Of a stretch of DNA of 64,000 bases, positions 48,317-57,695 are shown piece after piece. Position 1 is the stretch's first letter. The number at the start of each line of letters is the position of its first letter. A program made the position numbers and the translations under genes. The stretch spans positions 124,001 to 188,000 of the forward strand of contig NZ_PENW01000034.1 in the NCBI RefSeq assembly GCF_003144405.1. The letters are read 5' to 3'. Source of the stretch: Proteus cibi (GTDB lineage Bacteria > Pseudomonadota > Gammaproteobacteria > Enterobacterales > Enterobacteriaceae). Under the pieces are notes generated by a model, which was not told where the DNA came from, did not search any database, and saw nothing but the letters and a program-made list of their open reading frames with translations.

Positions 48317-49552
48317 TTATTCTTTCCACGTCATTACGTCTTTATTGGCTTCAAGGTTTGCTATCTCTTCAGCGCTATACCCTAATTCAGCTAATACAGA
48401 CGGTGTGTCTTCGCCTAACAAAGGCCCACGGCGGTATTCAGGTAAACCACTTTCTAAGAAATCAATCGGTGGACGAACTAAGGCTTTTTCACTGCCATTT
48501 TTGTATTTCATGTTGTAGAAGGTGTTGATTGCCCAAGCTTGTTTGTCTTCCAACACTTCTTCCCACGTTTGCGCAATACTGAATGGAATATCGTTTTTGG
48601 TGAAAATATCTGCCCACTCTGACGCTGTTTTTTGCTCAACTTGCTGCCAAATCAGGTCATATAATTCAGGGGAACGATTATTTTTCGCTACTTCTTGTAA
48701 ACGGGTATAACGAGCGTCTTCCGCTAAATCTGGGCGACCGATACAAGAAATAAAGGTTGGATAATAAGCATCGTAAACCGGCATGCAGACTTGAATAAAA
48801 CGATCATCTTTCGTTTTATAAGCCAGAATAAATGGGCTGGTGGTTGTACGGCGATCGATTGGATAAGCTTGACCATAATCGGGATATTGCGCCGCTTGGA
48901 TCATAATCGCTTGGGTGTAAATAGAGGTATGCAGTAAGTTTGTTGAAACGTACTCACCTTGTCCGATATTTTTAGCGCGAATATAAGCTGCTAAAACACC
49001 AGAAACTAAGCCTAATGCACACTGGTGATCACCAAGACCGGGGATTACGTTCATCGGTACTGTGCCTTTTTGGTACAGTGAACCTAAAATACCGCCACGA
49101 GCAAAGAAAGCAGTGTAATCAAAGCCGGGTAAATCTTTGTCAGGCCCTTCATCGCCATAACCTGTCACGCTGGCATACACTAATTTTGGAAAGCGTTGTT
49201 TTAACGTTTCATAATCTAAACCCGCACGTTCTCTTGCACCTGGACGCCAGTTAGTTAAGAAAATGTCCGCTTTTTCTAACAGTTCAAACAGGATTTTTTT
49301 CCCTGCTTCTGTTTTCGTATTTAACACAATCCCACGTTTATTGGCGTTTTCTAAATCAAAACTGGTGTTTTCATGTTGATCTAATGGGCGACCTTCTGTT
49401 GGTGCTGTATAACGTAAATTATCACCGCTTGGAGATTCGATTTTGATTACATTCGCACCCATATCAGCTAAAATACGCCCCGCTGCCGGTACTGCGATAA
49501 AGGTCGCCAATTCAACTACGGTGACGCCTTCCAGTGCTTTATGACTTGTCAT
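48317..49552 (-). CDS. Family III CoA-transferase (CaiB/BaiF/FldA type)
   Basis: A 411-residue CoA-transferase. The first motif is VVELATFIAVPAAGRILADMGA and the catalytic aspartate is likely Asp175 in GLGDHQCALG, aligning with Asp170 of CaiB in this window. Such enzymes move CoA between an acyl-CoA product and an incoming hydroxy acid without net ATP use. In the clostridial phenyllactate pathway the FldA protein does this next to FldBC and FldI, the same neighbours as here. Confidence 0.9.
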   Translation of the reverse strand: MTSHKALEGVTVVELATFIAVPAAGRILADMGANVIKIESPSGDNLRYTAPTEGRPLDQHENTSFDLENANKRGIVLNTKTEAGKKILFELLEKADIFLTNWRPGARERAGLDYETLKQRFPKLVYASVTGYGDEGPDKDLPGFDYTAFFARGGILGSLYQKGTVPMNVIPGLGDHQCALGLVSGVLAAYIRAKNIGQGEYVSTNLLHTSIYTQAIMIQAAQYPDYGQAYPIDRRTTTSPFILAYKTKDDRFIQVCMPVYDAYYPTFISCIGRPDLAEDARYTRLQEVAKNNRSPELYDLIWQQVEQKTASEWADIFTKNDIPFSIAQTWEEVLEDKQAWAINTFYNMKYKNGSEKALVRPPIDFLESGLPEYRRGPLLGEDTPSVLAELGYSAEEIANLEANKDVMTWKE

Positions 49553-49618
49553 TTCTTCTCCTAATTATTTTTAGACTTCATACTGCTGTTGTCAGAATGT
49601 GGATAAATCCGTTGTCAC

Positions 49619-51256
49619 TTAACCCGCTACAGTGTTTTTTTCATCCTTGATTGAAACGCGATAACCCAGTTGCGATTTCAGCGCTTGCACATCAATTTTT
49701 CCGCAAGGGGTATGAGGAAATTCTGTAAAGAAATGGAGTTCTTTGGGAATTTTGTAGCGAGCCAGTCGCTCTTGTAGAAATTCACGTAATTCACTTTCAC
49801 CAATGCTGTAGCCTTTTTGCACACAAATGGTGGCAATCACTTCTTCACCTAAATCCGCTGACGGAATACCAAAGGCTTTTGCCGCATCAACACCCGCATA
49901 TTCAGCAATGGCTTCTTCTATTTCACACAGGCTGATATTTTCACCACCGCGCACCACAATTTCTTTCATGCGATAGGCGTAGTGATAGTTGCCTTGTTCA
50001 TCGACATAACCTATATCCCCCGTGTGTAACCAACCCTCTTCATCTAATGCCTCTTTGGTTTTTTCGGGGGCATTGTCGTAACCCATCATGACGTGAAAAC
50101 CGCGAGTGCAAATTTCCCCTACTGTGCCTACTGGGCAAGGTTTTCCACTCTTAGGATTGATGATTTTCATTTCAACAAAAGGCAGAGGTTGCCCAATAGA
50201 GCCACGTTTTATCGCTAAAGGATCGTTAGGTAATGTTTGAGTACAGCAAGGGGAGGCTTCAGTTTGACCATAAGAGACCGTAATGCCTTTCATGCCAAGG
50301 ATATTTTCAATGTCATCAATTAATGCAGGAGGAAAACTCGCCCCTGCAATAATGCCTTTATCAAGGCTAGATAAATCATAGTGAGAAAATTGTTCATGCT
50401 TCATTAAGCGACTAAAAATTGTCGGTACACCGTGCATAACCGTGCAACGATAATTTTGTACGGCGCTTAATACATCTTCTGCACAGTAGTTATCTAACAG
50501 AACTAATTGGCATCCCGTAGTTAAGGCAAAAAAGAGGCAGGAAGAGAGTCCAAAGCAGTGGAACAGAGGAACAGCTAGACAAATCACATCATCATGTGTA
50601 ACGCCTAAACGCTGTGCTGACAACATGGCATTATTAATCACATTATATTGGCTTAACATGACCCCTTTAGGCATTGCAGTGCTACCAGAGGTCATTTGAA
50701 TAGTCAGTAAATCTTTTACGCTAACTTGAGCAACCGCATGTTGATAAACGGCATCGGATACATGTATTGCTTTTTCTTTTAATTGAAATAAAGAGACACT
50801 TTTTTCTGCATGTTCATTTCCCATGCTAATAAATAATTGAGGTAATACATCTTTATTTTCTGATGCTTTTTTAGAAAGACAATTAATCACCTCAACAAAA
50901 TGATTAGTTTTAAACCCCTCAGAAAAACAGAGCGCTTTAATTCCAGTTAATCGACATAAATCTAATAACTCTCTTTTTTTAAAATGAAAGTTAATACAAA
51001 CAACGGGCACACCAATTTGAGCAGCAGCAAGAAAACAGATTATCCATTCTTTGCTATTAGCAGACCAAATACCTAAACGATCACCTTTTTTTAAACCAAT
51101 GGCTAAAAATCCACGAGCAACGCTTTCCACTTCTTGTTGTAGTTGTTGCCAAGTCAGTGTTTTTTTACTTTGGTTTTCAATCAAGGCAGTTTGTGAAGCA
51201 TATTGCTTCACTACATTGTTTAGACATTCTTTAACTGTCGTTTCTAATAAGGTCAT
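49619..51256 (-). CDS. Acyl-CoA synthetase (AMP-forming)
   Basis: First gene of the operon, a 545-residue AMP-binding CoA ligase that would prime the cycle by making the first acyl-CoA. Visible motifs are TSGSTAMPKG near residue 191, YGQTEASP near residue 325, GWLHTGDIGYVDEQG near residue 411, RMKEIVVRGGENI near residue 431 and the C-terminal PCGKID with the catalytic lysine. It parallels CaiC of the carnitine pathway. Substrate not predictable from sequence alone. Confidence 0.9.
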   Translation of the reverse strand: MTLLETTVKECLNNVVKQYASQTALIENQSKKTLTWQQLQQEVESVARGFLAIGLKKGDRLGIWSANSKEWIICFLAAAQIGVPVVCINFHFKKRELLDLCRLTGIKALCFSEGFKTNHFVEVINCLSKKASENKDVLPQLFISMGNEHAEKSVSLFQLKEKAIHVSDAVYQHAVAQVSVKDLLTIQMTSGSTAMPKGVMLSQYNVINNAMLSAQRLGVTHDDVICLAVPLFHCFGLSSCLFFALTTGCQLVLLDNYCAEDVLSAVQNYRCTVMHGVPTIFSRLMKHEQFSHYDLSSLDKGIIAGASFPPALIDDIENILGMKGITVSYGQTEASPCCTQTLPNDPLAIKRGSIGQPLPFVEMKIINPKSGKPCPVGTVGEICTRGFHVMMGYDNAPEKTKEALDEEGWLHTGDIGYVDEQGNYHYAYRMKEIVVRGGENISLCEIEEAIAEYAGVDAAKAFGIPSADLGEEVIATICVQKGYSIGESELREFLQERLARYKIPKELHFFTEFPHTPCGKIDVQALKSQLGYRVSIKDEKNTVAG

Positions 51257-51745
51257 AAATACCTACTCAACCGCTTCTTTGCTGGTGTTTACATCTGTAA
51301 TGACCTTATTCTGGGTAGGGGGAATTATTCATTCTTGGTAAATAACGAACTGTTTTTCGTCATTTGAATAGTCTGAGAGAGATTTGTGATTGGTGTCTAG
51401 ATTCGGTGAGTTAATGACTTATGTTAATTGGAAATGAATTTATACAAATGCGGTCAATTTGAAATAAGCATGTAAGTTAATTGTTTGTTTTAAAAGGATT
51501 GGAGTTTTATTTTTTTTATTATATTTAGCCGTACTCTTTATCAAAAGAAAAGACACAATCAGGCAATATGATTGTGCTTTTATGTGAAGAATTTGTATAC
51601 TGGTTCTAATTTTAAAAATGAATTTTCATCATCTTTCTTGGAATAATAATTATTAAATAAATCAAATTCAAAAGTCAGATGCCATCAACAAAAGATATGA
51701 TTAATCTTTCAATATAAATAATGAAAATACACTTAAGGATCAAAA
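51257..51745. promoter_or_regulatory. Divergent control region of the hydroxyacyl-CoA operon and AAA ATPase gene
   Basis: About 490 bases between divergent genes, no ORF supported. A perfect CRP half-site word TTTGTGA is seen near 51382 but its partner half is poor. None of the CAATATTG boxes found at the fix/cai control region occur here. AAGGATC before 51746 is the ATPase ribosome-binding site. Confidence 0.35.
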
Positions 51746-52900
51746 ATGATTACACGAATTTATATTGATAACTTCAAATCATTACTCAATTTTGAACTGC
51801 ACTTATCACCTTTCACTTGCCTTATTGGATTAAATGGTGCCGGGAAAAGTACCGTTTTACAAGCTATGGATTTTTCAAGCGCCTTAATGCTTGGGAAAGT
51901 AAAAAAATGGTTAGATGAACGTCGTTGGGCACCTAAAGAACTTAATTCAGGTTTAGTTACACGAAAGAACATTCAAATACATATTGATTTGGTTATAGAC
52001 AATATAAATTATCGCTGGCAAGCCTCTTTCAATCGACAAATGTTATGTTGTACACATGAACAACTTTTTGAAGTCGATAATAATGGCAATTTAGAAACTC
52101 TATTTCTTTTAAAAGATGGACGTTATTCCGTAAATAACCGTTTAGAAACAGTATCATTTGAATATGAAGGTTCTATTCTTTCTCAATTAAAAGATGAAAT
52201 TCTTGGCAAAAAAATAAAAACGATAAAAGAGCGCTTATGTGCTTTACGCTCTCTCGATTTATTATCACCTCAATCGTTACGTCAAAAAGTACGAAAAACT
52301 GAACGACACGATATCGGTATGGGGGGAGAACAACTTTCTGCGTTTTTACATCAACTTAAAATCGAACAAAAAAGTATTCTTCTTAAACAATTACAAGAGT
52401 ACTATCCTCAAATTACCGAAATTAGAACAACTGTACAACGCTCTGGTTGGATACAATTGAAAATCAATGAGAAGTTTATTGTTGATGAAAAAGAAATCAG
52501 CTTAACCACCGAAGCGCGCCATATTAATGATGGTATGCTGAGATTACTCGCCATTTTAGCGCAACAATTTAGTGATTTAGAAACATTACTTTTTGATGAA
52601 ATTGAAAATGGTATTAATCCAGAAATCACCGAAAAAATTGTTGATGCCCTTGTTGCCTCACCGAAACAAATCGTTGTCACAACACACAGTCCAATGGTTT
52701 TAAATTACCTAGAAGATGATGTTGCAAGAGAAGCTGTTGTACTCATTTATAGAAGAAAAAATGGTGAAGTTGGAGCAGTCAAATTCTTTGATTTAGCATC
52801 AGCAAATAAAAAATTAAAAACTCTCGCTCCTGGTGATGCCATGTTAGATCTCTACTTAACTGCAATGGCAAAAGAAGCTGATACTTTATTAGGGAAGTAA
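51746..52900 (+). CDS. AAA family ATPase (OLD/RecF-like, AAA_15/21)
   Basis: A 384-residue SMC/ABC-type ATPase. The N-terminus reads IYIDNFKSLLNF, followed by Walker A GLNGAGKST (residues 28-36). A short middle region with few long coils follows, then a signature-like region, Walker B LLFDEIENGINPE, and the H-loop VVTTHSP. There is no TOPRIM domain in the same chain; a TOPRIM-like protein follows 4 bases later, as in split (class 2 OLD / PARIS-like) systems. A housekeeping role is unlikely given its isolated place between metabolic operons. Confidence 0.82.
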   Translation: MITRIYIDNFKSLLNFELHLSPFTCLIGLNGAGKSTVLQAMDFSSALMLGKVKKWLDERRWAPKELNSGLVTRKNIQIHIDLVIDNINYRWQASFNRQMLCCTHEQLFEVDNNGNLETLFLLKDGRYSVNNRLETVSFEYEGSILSQLKDEILGKKIKTIKERLCALRSLDLLSPQSLRQKVRKTERHDIGMGGEQLSAFLHQLKIEQKSILLKQLQEYYPQITEIRTTVQRSGWIQLKINEKFIVDEKEISLTTEARHINDGMLRLLAILAQQFSDLETLLFDEIENGINPEITEKIVDALVASPKQIVVTTHSPMVLNYLEDDVAREAVVLIYRRKNGEVGAVKFFDLASANKKLKTLAPGDAMLDLYLTAMAKEADTLLGK

Positions 52901-52904
52901 TGGA

Positions 52905-53654
52905 ATGCTAACTCACTTATTAGTTACTGGCGAAGGCGCTACAGATATGGGTGTTCCTAATAATCAGCAAAATATTTGCACTGGGGATAACTATAATATT
53001 GGTGCAATGGCAATAGTTGCAGTCAAAGTTTTACAACACTATTTACCCGATTGGAATAGTGATAATTTAAACTTTGATGAGCCTGAAAGTTGGATAACCT
53101 ATATTGGCGGTAATAGACTGGCTGAGTTAGCTAAAAATAAACAAATTTTTAAGCCAAGTAAGAAATTAGCCAAAGGCTTTATCGAGCATGCACATAGAGC
53201 AGCAGTAATGACAGAATATGCTTATGATCATACTCACCAATTGGGAATTTACTTTCATGATGCGGATAAAGGGTCAATATCTCATTTTATTGATGCTATA
53301 ACATTAGGGGCTAATAGTTTCGATGATGACGCTGGTTACCCACCTATAGTTGCCATGATCCCTAAGCCTACCTCAGAAGCTTGGTTTATCTGCGCTAAAA
53401 AAAGATCACCTTATACCCATTGTGCGCAACTAGAACATGATTTATCAGGTAACGACAGCGCATCGCCTGAAAATTCACCTAAGCGAGTTTTAGCGTCCCT
53501 TCTTGGTGTTGATGATTGCACAACCCCCATTCAATTAGATTTAGCAAGAGAATGTAATATTGAACAAATTGATATGCCGAGTTTTAACCAATTTAAAACA
53601 GACTTACACCAAGCAATAACTAAAATATGTGGCACAACACGAGTGCCTTTGTAA
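52905..53654 (+). CDS. TOPRIM/DUF4276-like protein partnered with the AAA ATPase
   Basis: A 249-residue protein. The pattern VTGEGATD (Glu10), then FHDADKG (Asp119, Asp121), then PKPTSEAWF (Glu158) is that of TOPRIM-like DUF4276 nuclease/effector proteins, which carry a lone Glu, a DxD and a conserved EAW. No signal or membrane segment is seen. The start is 4 bases after the ATPase stop with AGGGAAGT before it, so the two are co-translated. Nuclease activity is inferred only. Confidence 0.6.
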   Translation: MLTHLLVTGEGATDMGVPNNQQNICTGDNYNIGAMAIVAVKVLQHYLPDWNSDNLNFDEPESWITYIGGNRLAELAKNKQIFKPSKKLAKGFIEHAHRAAVMTEYAYDHTHQLGIYFHDADKGSISHFIDAITLGANSFDDDAGYPPIVAMIPKPTSEAWFICAKKRSPYTHCAQLEHDLSGNDSASPENSPKRVLASLLGVDDCTTPIQLDLARECNIEQIDMPSFNQFKTDLHQAITKICGTTRVPL

Positions 53655-53663
53655 TAACATTTA

Positions 53664-53692
53664 AATAGAGATTGAATACCTCAATCTCTATT
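53664..53692. terminator. Bidirectional terminator between TOPRIM-like gene and yaaU
   Basis: Perfect 12-base stem AATAGAGATTGA / TCAATCTCTATT with a five-base loop, lying between two convergent stop codons only 42 bases apart. Confidence 0.8.
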
Positions 53693-53696
53693 CTAT

Positions 53697-55022
53697 TCAT
53701 TTCGTACCTCGCCGCATTGGCATGGTTGAGGTTTGATTGAGTGTTAATCCTTTGGTTTCTGGTGCAAACAACACGGATACCATCATACCAAATAAAGAAA
53801 TTGCCGCGCCCACCAGCATCGTTGTATTAATACCATAATTTGCAATAAATGCCGGTAATGCACAGGTTGAAACCACCGTTCCTATTCGGCTAATAGACAT
53901 AATCACACCGACTGCCGATGCACGAATATCGGTTGGAAACAATTCGTTAGGATAGAGCCATTGTAAAATTCCCGGACCACCAGAAAAAAACGCGTAAGTC
54001 GCAAAGGCTAAGATAACAAACAGGATAGGGAGATCAGGAAAGACACCTAGCACCAATAATGCCAATGTCATCATGCCAAAACTACCAATCAATAATGGGC
54101 GTCGTCCAGTTTGGTTTAACCAGAACATCGCGGGAATACACCCAAACATAAAAAACAAGCTGATCACCACATTACCGAGTGCAGCACTTCTTCCCGCATC
54201 CCACCCTAATAAACCGACAATTTGTGGCCCAAAGGTATAAATGGCAAACATCGGGATCACTTGGCAAGTCCAAATCACCGCAACAAACAGAACAAAAGAG
54301 AAATGACGTTTATTAAACAGTTCGATAAAACGGGTTGTTTTGGCATCTTCCGCTTCAAATACCACCGGCTCACCAAAGAGTTTTATCATCATCTCATTAC
54401 ACTCTTTAATACGCCCTTTGCGTATTAACCACAGCGGGGATTCAGGCAAATCGAAACGACCAATTAAAATAATAACGCAAGGGATAAAAGCACTGCCCAG
54501 CATCCAACGCCAGCCATCGTCAATATCATATAGAAGATAACCGACTAAGTTGGCGCAAGTCGCCCCGATATACCACATTGCAGCAATAAAACCGACGGCA
54601 AAAGCACGTTGTTTTTTATTGGAAAACTCAGTGATCATTGAGGTCGCAATCGGATAATCGGCACCAATCACAATGCCAATAAGGAATCGCATCACCAACA
54701 GCCCTACAGGCGTTGAAACAAACATCGTGGCGATAGAAATAATGGCGATAGCCACAATATCGACAAGAAACATTTTACGGCGACCCACTTTGTCACAAAT
54801 ATACCCAAAGAGGGATGTACCAATAAAAAGCCCTGCTAACGTTGCCGCACCAAGCAGACCAATCCATCGCGTATCAAGCTGTAATAATGGTGTGAGTTGC
54901 TCTAACGCGACACCGATGATCACTAATACATAGCCATCAAGAAAAGGGCCGCCACTCCCCCATAACATCACTCGACGATGTACAGAGGTAAAACGAATAT
55001 CATCAAAGTTTCTGGGTTGCAT
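53697..55022 (-). CDS. yaaU: MFS transporter YaaU
   Basis: A 441-residue major facilitator of the sugar-transporter subfamily with 12 hydrophobic helices. Motifs GYICDKVGRRKMFLVD (loop 2-3), DYPIATSMITEF, RFDLPESPLWLIRKGR and LFAPETKGLTL are typical. It follows fixX, as yaaU does in E. coli, which supports the assignment. Possible substrates include carnitine-pathway or other organic solutes; not established. A terminator-like hairpin separates it from fixX. Confidence 0.85.
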   Translation of the reverse strand: MQPRNFDDIRFTSVHRRVMLWGSGGPFLDGYVLVIIGVALEQLTPLLQLDTRWIGLLGAATLAGLFIGTSLFGYICDKVGRRKMFLVDIVAIAIISIATMFVSTPVGLLVMRFLIGIVIGADYPIATSMITEFSNKKQRAFAVGFIAAMWYIGATCANLVGYLLYDIDDGWRWMLGSAFIPCVIILIGRFDLPESPLWLIRKGRIKECNEMMIKLFGEPVVFEAEDAKTTRFIELFNKRHFSFVLFVAVIWTCQVIPMFAIYTFGPQIVGLLGWDAGRSAALGNVVISLFFMFGCIPAMFWLNQTGRRPLLIGSFGMMTLALLVLGVFPDLPILFVILAFATYAFFSGGPGILQWLYPNELFPTDIRASAVGVIMSISRIGTVVSTCALPAFIANYGINTTMLVGAAISLFGMMVSVLFAPETKGLTLNQTSTMPMRRGTK

Positions 55023-55050
55023 GACTGCGTCCTGGTATTTTTTCTAAATA

Positions 55051-55093
55051 AAACAAAAAAGAAAAGCTCCCAGGCCGGAGACAGCACTGGGAG
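55051..55093 (-). terminator. Terminator after the fixABCX (carnitine) operon
   Basis: CTCCCAG / CTGGGAG (55067-55073 and 55087-55093). On the minus strand it is followed by a long T-rich tract. It lies between fixX and yaaU, so yaaU may receive only readthrough. Confidence 0.75.
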
Positions 55094-55108
55094 AAAAGTA
55101 GCGATACA

Positions 55109-55396
55109 TCATCCGTAACGATATTCCACACCAAAGGTTCCGCGTGGGTATTCCCATTTTTCAAGCGCACTGTCTAAACCAAGAATTCGACACGTTCCAC
55201 ACTCTAAGCACCCGGCATAATCAAAACTAATGGTGCCATCTTCTTGTTTTTTATAAAGACCCGCTGGGCATGCTTTGACTAAGGTTTCTAACACCTGCAT
55301 ATCAGGTTGCTCTTTGACGACGATATGTGGATTTTCCTCATCGACATTAAATTTATTGATGCCTAATTTGACATCGACATTTACGGGAGAACTCAT
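55109..55396 (-). CDS. fixX: Ferredoxin-like protein FixX (carnitine pathway)
   Basis: A 95-residue ferredoxin-like protein of the cai-linked Fix system. Cysteines at 43, 63, 66 and 69 (KACPAG and GCLECGTC) can hold one [4Fe-4S] cluster. Positions equivalent to Cys72 and Cys84 of the paralogue at 39033 are Gly and Arg, as in E. coli FixX. It overlaps fixC by 4 bases. Confidence 0.93.
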   Translation of the reverse strand: MSSPVNVDVKLGINKFNVDEENPHIVVKEQPDMQVLETLVKACPAGLYKKQEDGTISFDYAGCLECGTCRILGLDSALEKWEYPRGTFGVEYRYG

Positions 55397-56685
55397 ATTG
55401 CTTTTACTCCTTTGATCCCATCTTTAATCAGATTCATCCAACCAACTTTTTTGCTGTGGCGCATGATGGTTTTACGCATGGGGACTGGCGCTTCACCGGT
55501 TACGGTAAAGAGATCTTTTGCAATACCAACGACCATTTCAGGGTAAGCGGTGAACATACGAGGGTTATCAAGTAAATCAGGCATACGCTGATAGGCTTTC
55601 ATATCACGTAAAGGGCCCTCTTCTAAATATTTAAGATATTCATTAAGGGTTTGTTTACTAAAATCGTTTTTCTCCATTGCCGATAGCACTGTTTTTGCAG
55701 CGGCTTCGCCGGATGCCATCGCTAAATCCATGCCTCGGATAGTAAAGCCAAGGTTCATACACATCCCTGCCGCATCACCCGCAATCAATACGCCATCGCG
55801 TACCAATTCGTTTTGCATTCTTAACCCAGCTTCAGGAACAACGTGCGCACCGTATTCCACCATTTTTCCGCCTTCAATTAGCGGCGCCACAACGGGATGC
55901 TGTTTAAAATCTTCCAGCATTTGTGGTACCGATTTTTTAGCGTCTTTAATATGGTGAAGCCCACAGACAAGACCTAAAGAAAGCGTGGTTTTATTGGTAT
56001 ATAAAAAACCACCGCCCATTAATCCATCAGTAGGCGAACCGGCAAATAACCACGCCGCACCTTCGTTATCTTTTAGGTTGAAACGATCTTTAATCACACT
56101 TTCAGGTAATTCGATGATCTCTTTTACGCCCACCGCCACATTTTCAGCAGCAACACGTTTCGTCATACCTAGCTGTTCAGCCAAGATAGAGTTCACACCA
56201 TCCGCGAGGATCACTGCTTTTGCTTCTAGCACATCGCCATCTGCCTCAACACCGACAATCTTTCCATCACGTTCAACAAGCTTGTCAACACGAATTCCGG
56301 TAATGCACTGCGCTCCTGCATTCTCAGCTTGTTCCATTAGCCACTGATCAAACTCACCACGCAAAACAGACCAAGAGGCGGTTTTTGGGTTCTTTCCTTC
56401 GGTATTTTGGTAATCAATCGTCATTGCGCCTGTTTCAGTCATAAATGACAATTTTTCATGAGTCATAACGCGTTCAACAGGCGCTTGTTGCGCAAACTCA
56501 GGAATGATGCGCTCAAGAGTATGTGCATACAGACGACCACCGGTGACATTTTTCCCACCAGCGTAGTTACCTCTTTCTATTAGCAATACTTGTGCGCCTT
56601 CTCTTGCCAAAACAAGTGCAGCGACTGATCCTGCTAATCCTGCACCAACAATAATGGCATCGAAAATATCTTCGGAATCGGACAT
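55393..56685 (-). CDS. fixC: Flavoprotein FixC (carnitine pathway)
   Basis: A 430-residue ETF:quinone oxidoreductase-like flavoprotein; FAD motif GAGLAGSVAALVLARE near residue 14 and IAGDAAGMCMNLGFTIRGMD near residue 298. With FixABX it is required for anaerobic carnitine reduction in E. coli, supplying electrons to CaiA. It is clearly similar to the FixC paralogue at 39314 throughout. Confidence 0.95.
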   Translation of the reverse strand: MSDSEDIFDAIIVGAGLAGSVAALVLAREGAQVLLIERGNYAGGKNVTGGRLYAHTLERIIPEFAQQAPVERVMTHEKLSFMTETGAMTIDYQNTEGKNPKTASWSVLRGEFDQWLMEQAENAGAQCITGIRVDKLVERDGKIVGVEADGDVLEAKAVILADGVNSILAEQLGMTKRVAAENVAVGVKEIIELPESVIKDRFNLKDNEGAAWLFAGSPTDGLMGGGFLYTNKTTLSLGLVCGLHHIKDAKKSVPQMLEDFKQHPVVAPLIEGGKMVEYGAHVVPEAGLRMQNELVRDGVLIAGDAAGMCMNLGFTIRGMDLAMASGEAAAKTVLSAMEKNDFSKQTLNEYLKYLEEGPLRDMKAYQRMPDLLDNPRMFTAYPEMVVGIAKDLFTVTGEAPVPMRKTIMRHSKKVGWMNLIKDGIKGVKAI

Positions 56686-56710
56686 AACATCTCCAGAATT
56701 TGCGATAAAC

Positions 56711-56734
56711 AGCAGAGAAGTTGCCTTCTCTGCT
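56711..56734 (-). other. Intercistronic hairpin fixB-fixC (carnitine pathway)
   Basis: Perfect 10-base stem AGCAGAGAAG / CTTCTCTGCT with a four-base loop (56711-56720 and 56725-56734). It sits at the same fixB-fixC junction as the hairpin at 40626, though the sequence differs. Confidence 0.65.
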
Positions 56735-56742
56735 TAAATAAA

Positions 56743-57684
56743 TCAGTTAGATAATTGATGAGTTAATGCAGGTAAAATCTTCATTAAATCACCGACAATG
56801 CCGTAGTCAGCGAATTGGAAGATAGGTGCATTTTTGTCTTTATTGATAGCAACAATGGTTTGTGCGCCATTCGCGCCGACCATATGTTGAATTTGTCCTG
56901 ATATACCCGCAGCAAGATAAAGCTCAGGCTTTAACATTAAGTTGGAGATACCCACATAACGCTCGTGTTCCATCCATTTTTCGTTTTCCGCAACAGGACG
57001 AGAACAGGCAATTTCTGCCCCAATGGCTTTCGCTAACGCTTCTGCAATAGCGATATTTTCTTTACTGCCGATACCGCGACCCACACTGACAACAAAGCGT
57101 GCTTTATCTAAATCAACCGAGTTCACTTCACGAGGTTGTACAGCGTCACGCACAATAGTTTGAGTAGGTGCAATCCATGCAACGGCTTGCGCGGTTCCTG
57201 TTGCAGATGCATTCTCTTGTGCGGGTTCAAACGCACCCACACTTGCCGTTACAACACAGTAAGGGGTTTTCAAGGTTTCATCACCAAATGCCAAACCACC
57301 GTAAACCATGTGTTTTGTGACTAATGCATCTCCATCTGCATTTAAAGATTGTGCATCATTAGAAACAACCGCGTCTAAACGATGACCTAAACGTGCTGCG
57401 ACTAATTTTCCGCGACGTGTATTAGGCAGTAACACTAAACCGGCATCACCCTTTTGTTTGATGGTTTCAACCATGCTTTGTGCATAGTCTTCAATAATGC
57501 GGTCGTCAGGTTTACCTTCTAATTGGAAAACGGCTGTTGCACCTAATTTAAATGCCGCAACACTTTGCTCATCATTCAATGTAAATACATTAATAGATTG
57601 TCCTAATGAAGCAGCGCCACCCATTAATTCTGGTAAACGGGAAAGTGCATCACTAAATACCCAAACAGTTGAAAACTGGCTCAT
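56743..57684 (-). CDS. fixB: Electron-transfer flavoprotein alpha FixB (carnitine pathway)
   Basis: A 313-residue ETF alpha subunit. FAD-domain motifs are [47 protein letters not shown] and [16 protein letters not shown]. It lies 11 bases after fixA, the same spacing as in the paralogous set. Expected to form a heterodimer with FixA and to pass electrons to CaiA. Confidence 0.95.
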   Translation of the reverse strand: MSQFSTVWVFSDALSRLPELMGGAASLGQSINVFTLNDEQSVAAFKLGATAVFQLEGKPDDRIIEDYAQSMVETIKQKGDAGLVLLPNTRRGKLVAARLGHRLDAVVSNDAQSLNADGDALVTKHMVYGGLAFGDETLKTPYCVVTASVGAFEPAQENASATGTAQAVAWIAPTQTIVRDAVQPREVNSVDLDKARFVVSVGRGIGSKENIAIAEALAKAIGAEIACSRPVAENEKWMEHERYVGISNLMLKPELYLAAGISGQIQHMVGANGAQTIVAINKDKNAPIFQFADYGIVGDLMKILPALTHQLSN

Positions 57685-57695
57685 AACTCCCCCTA

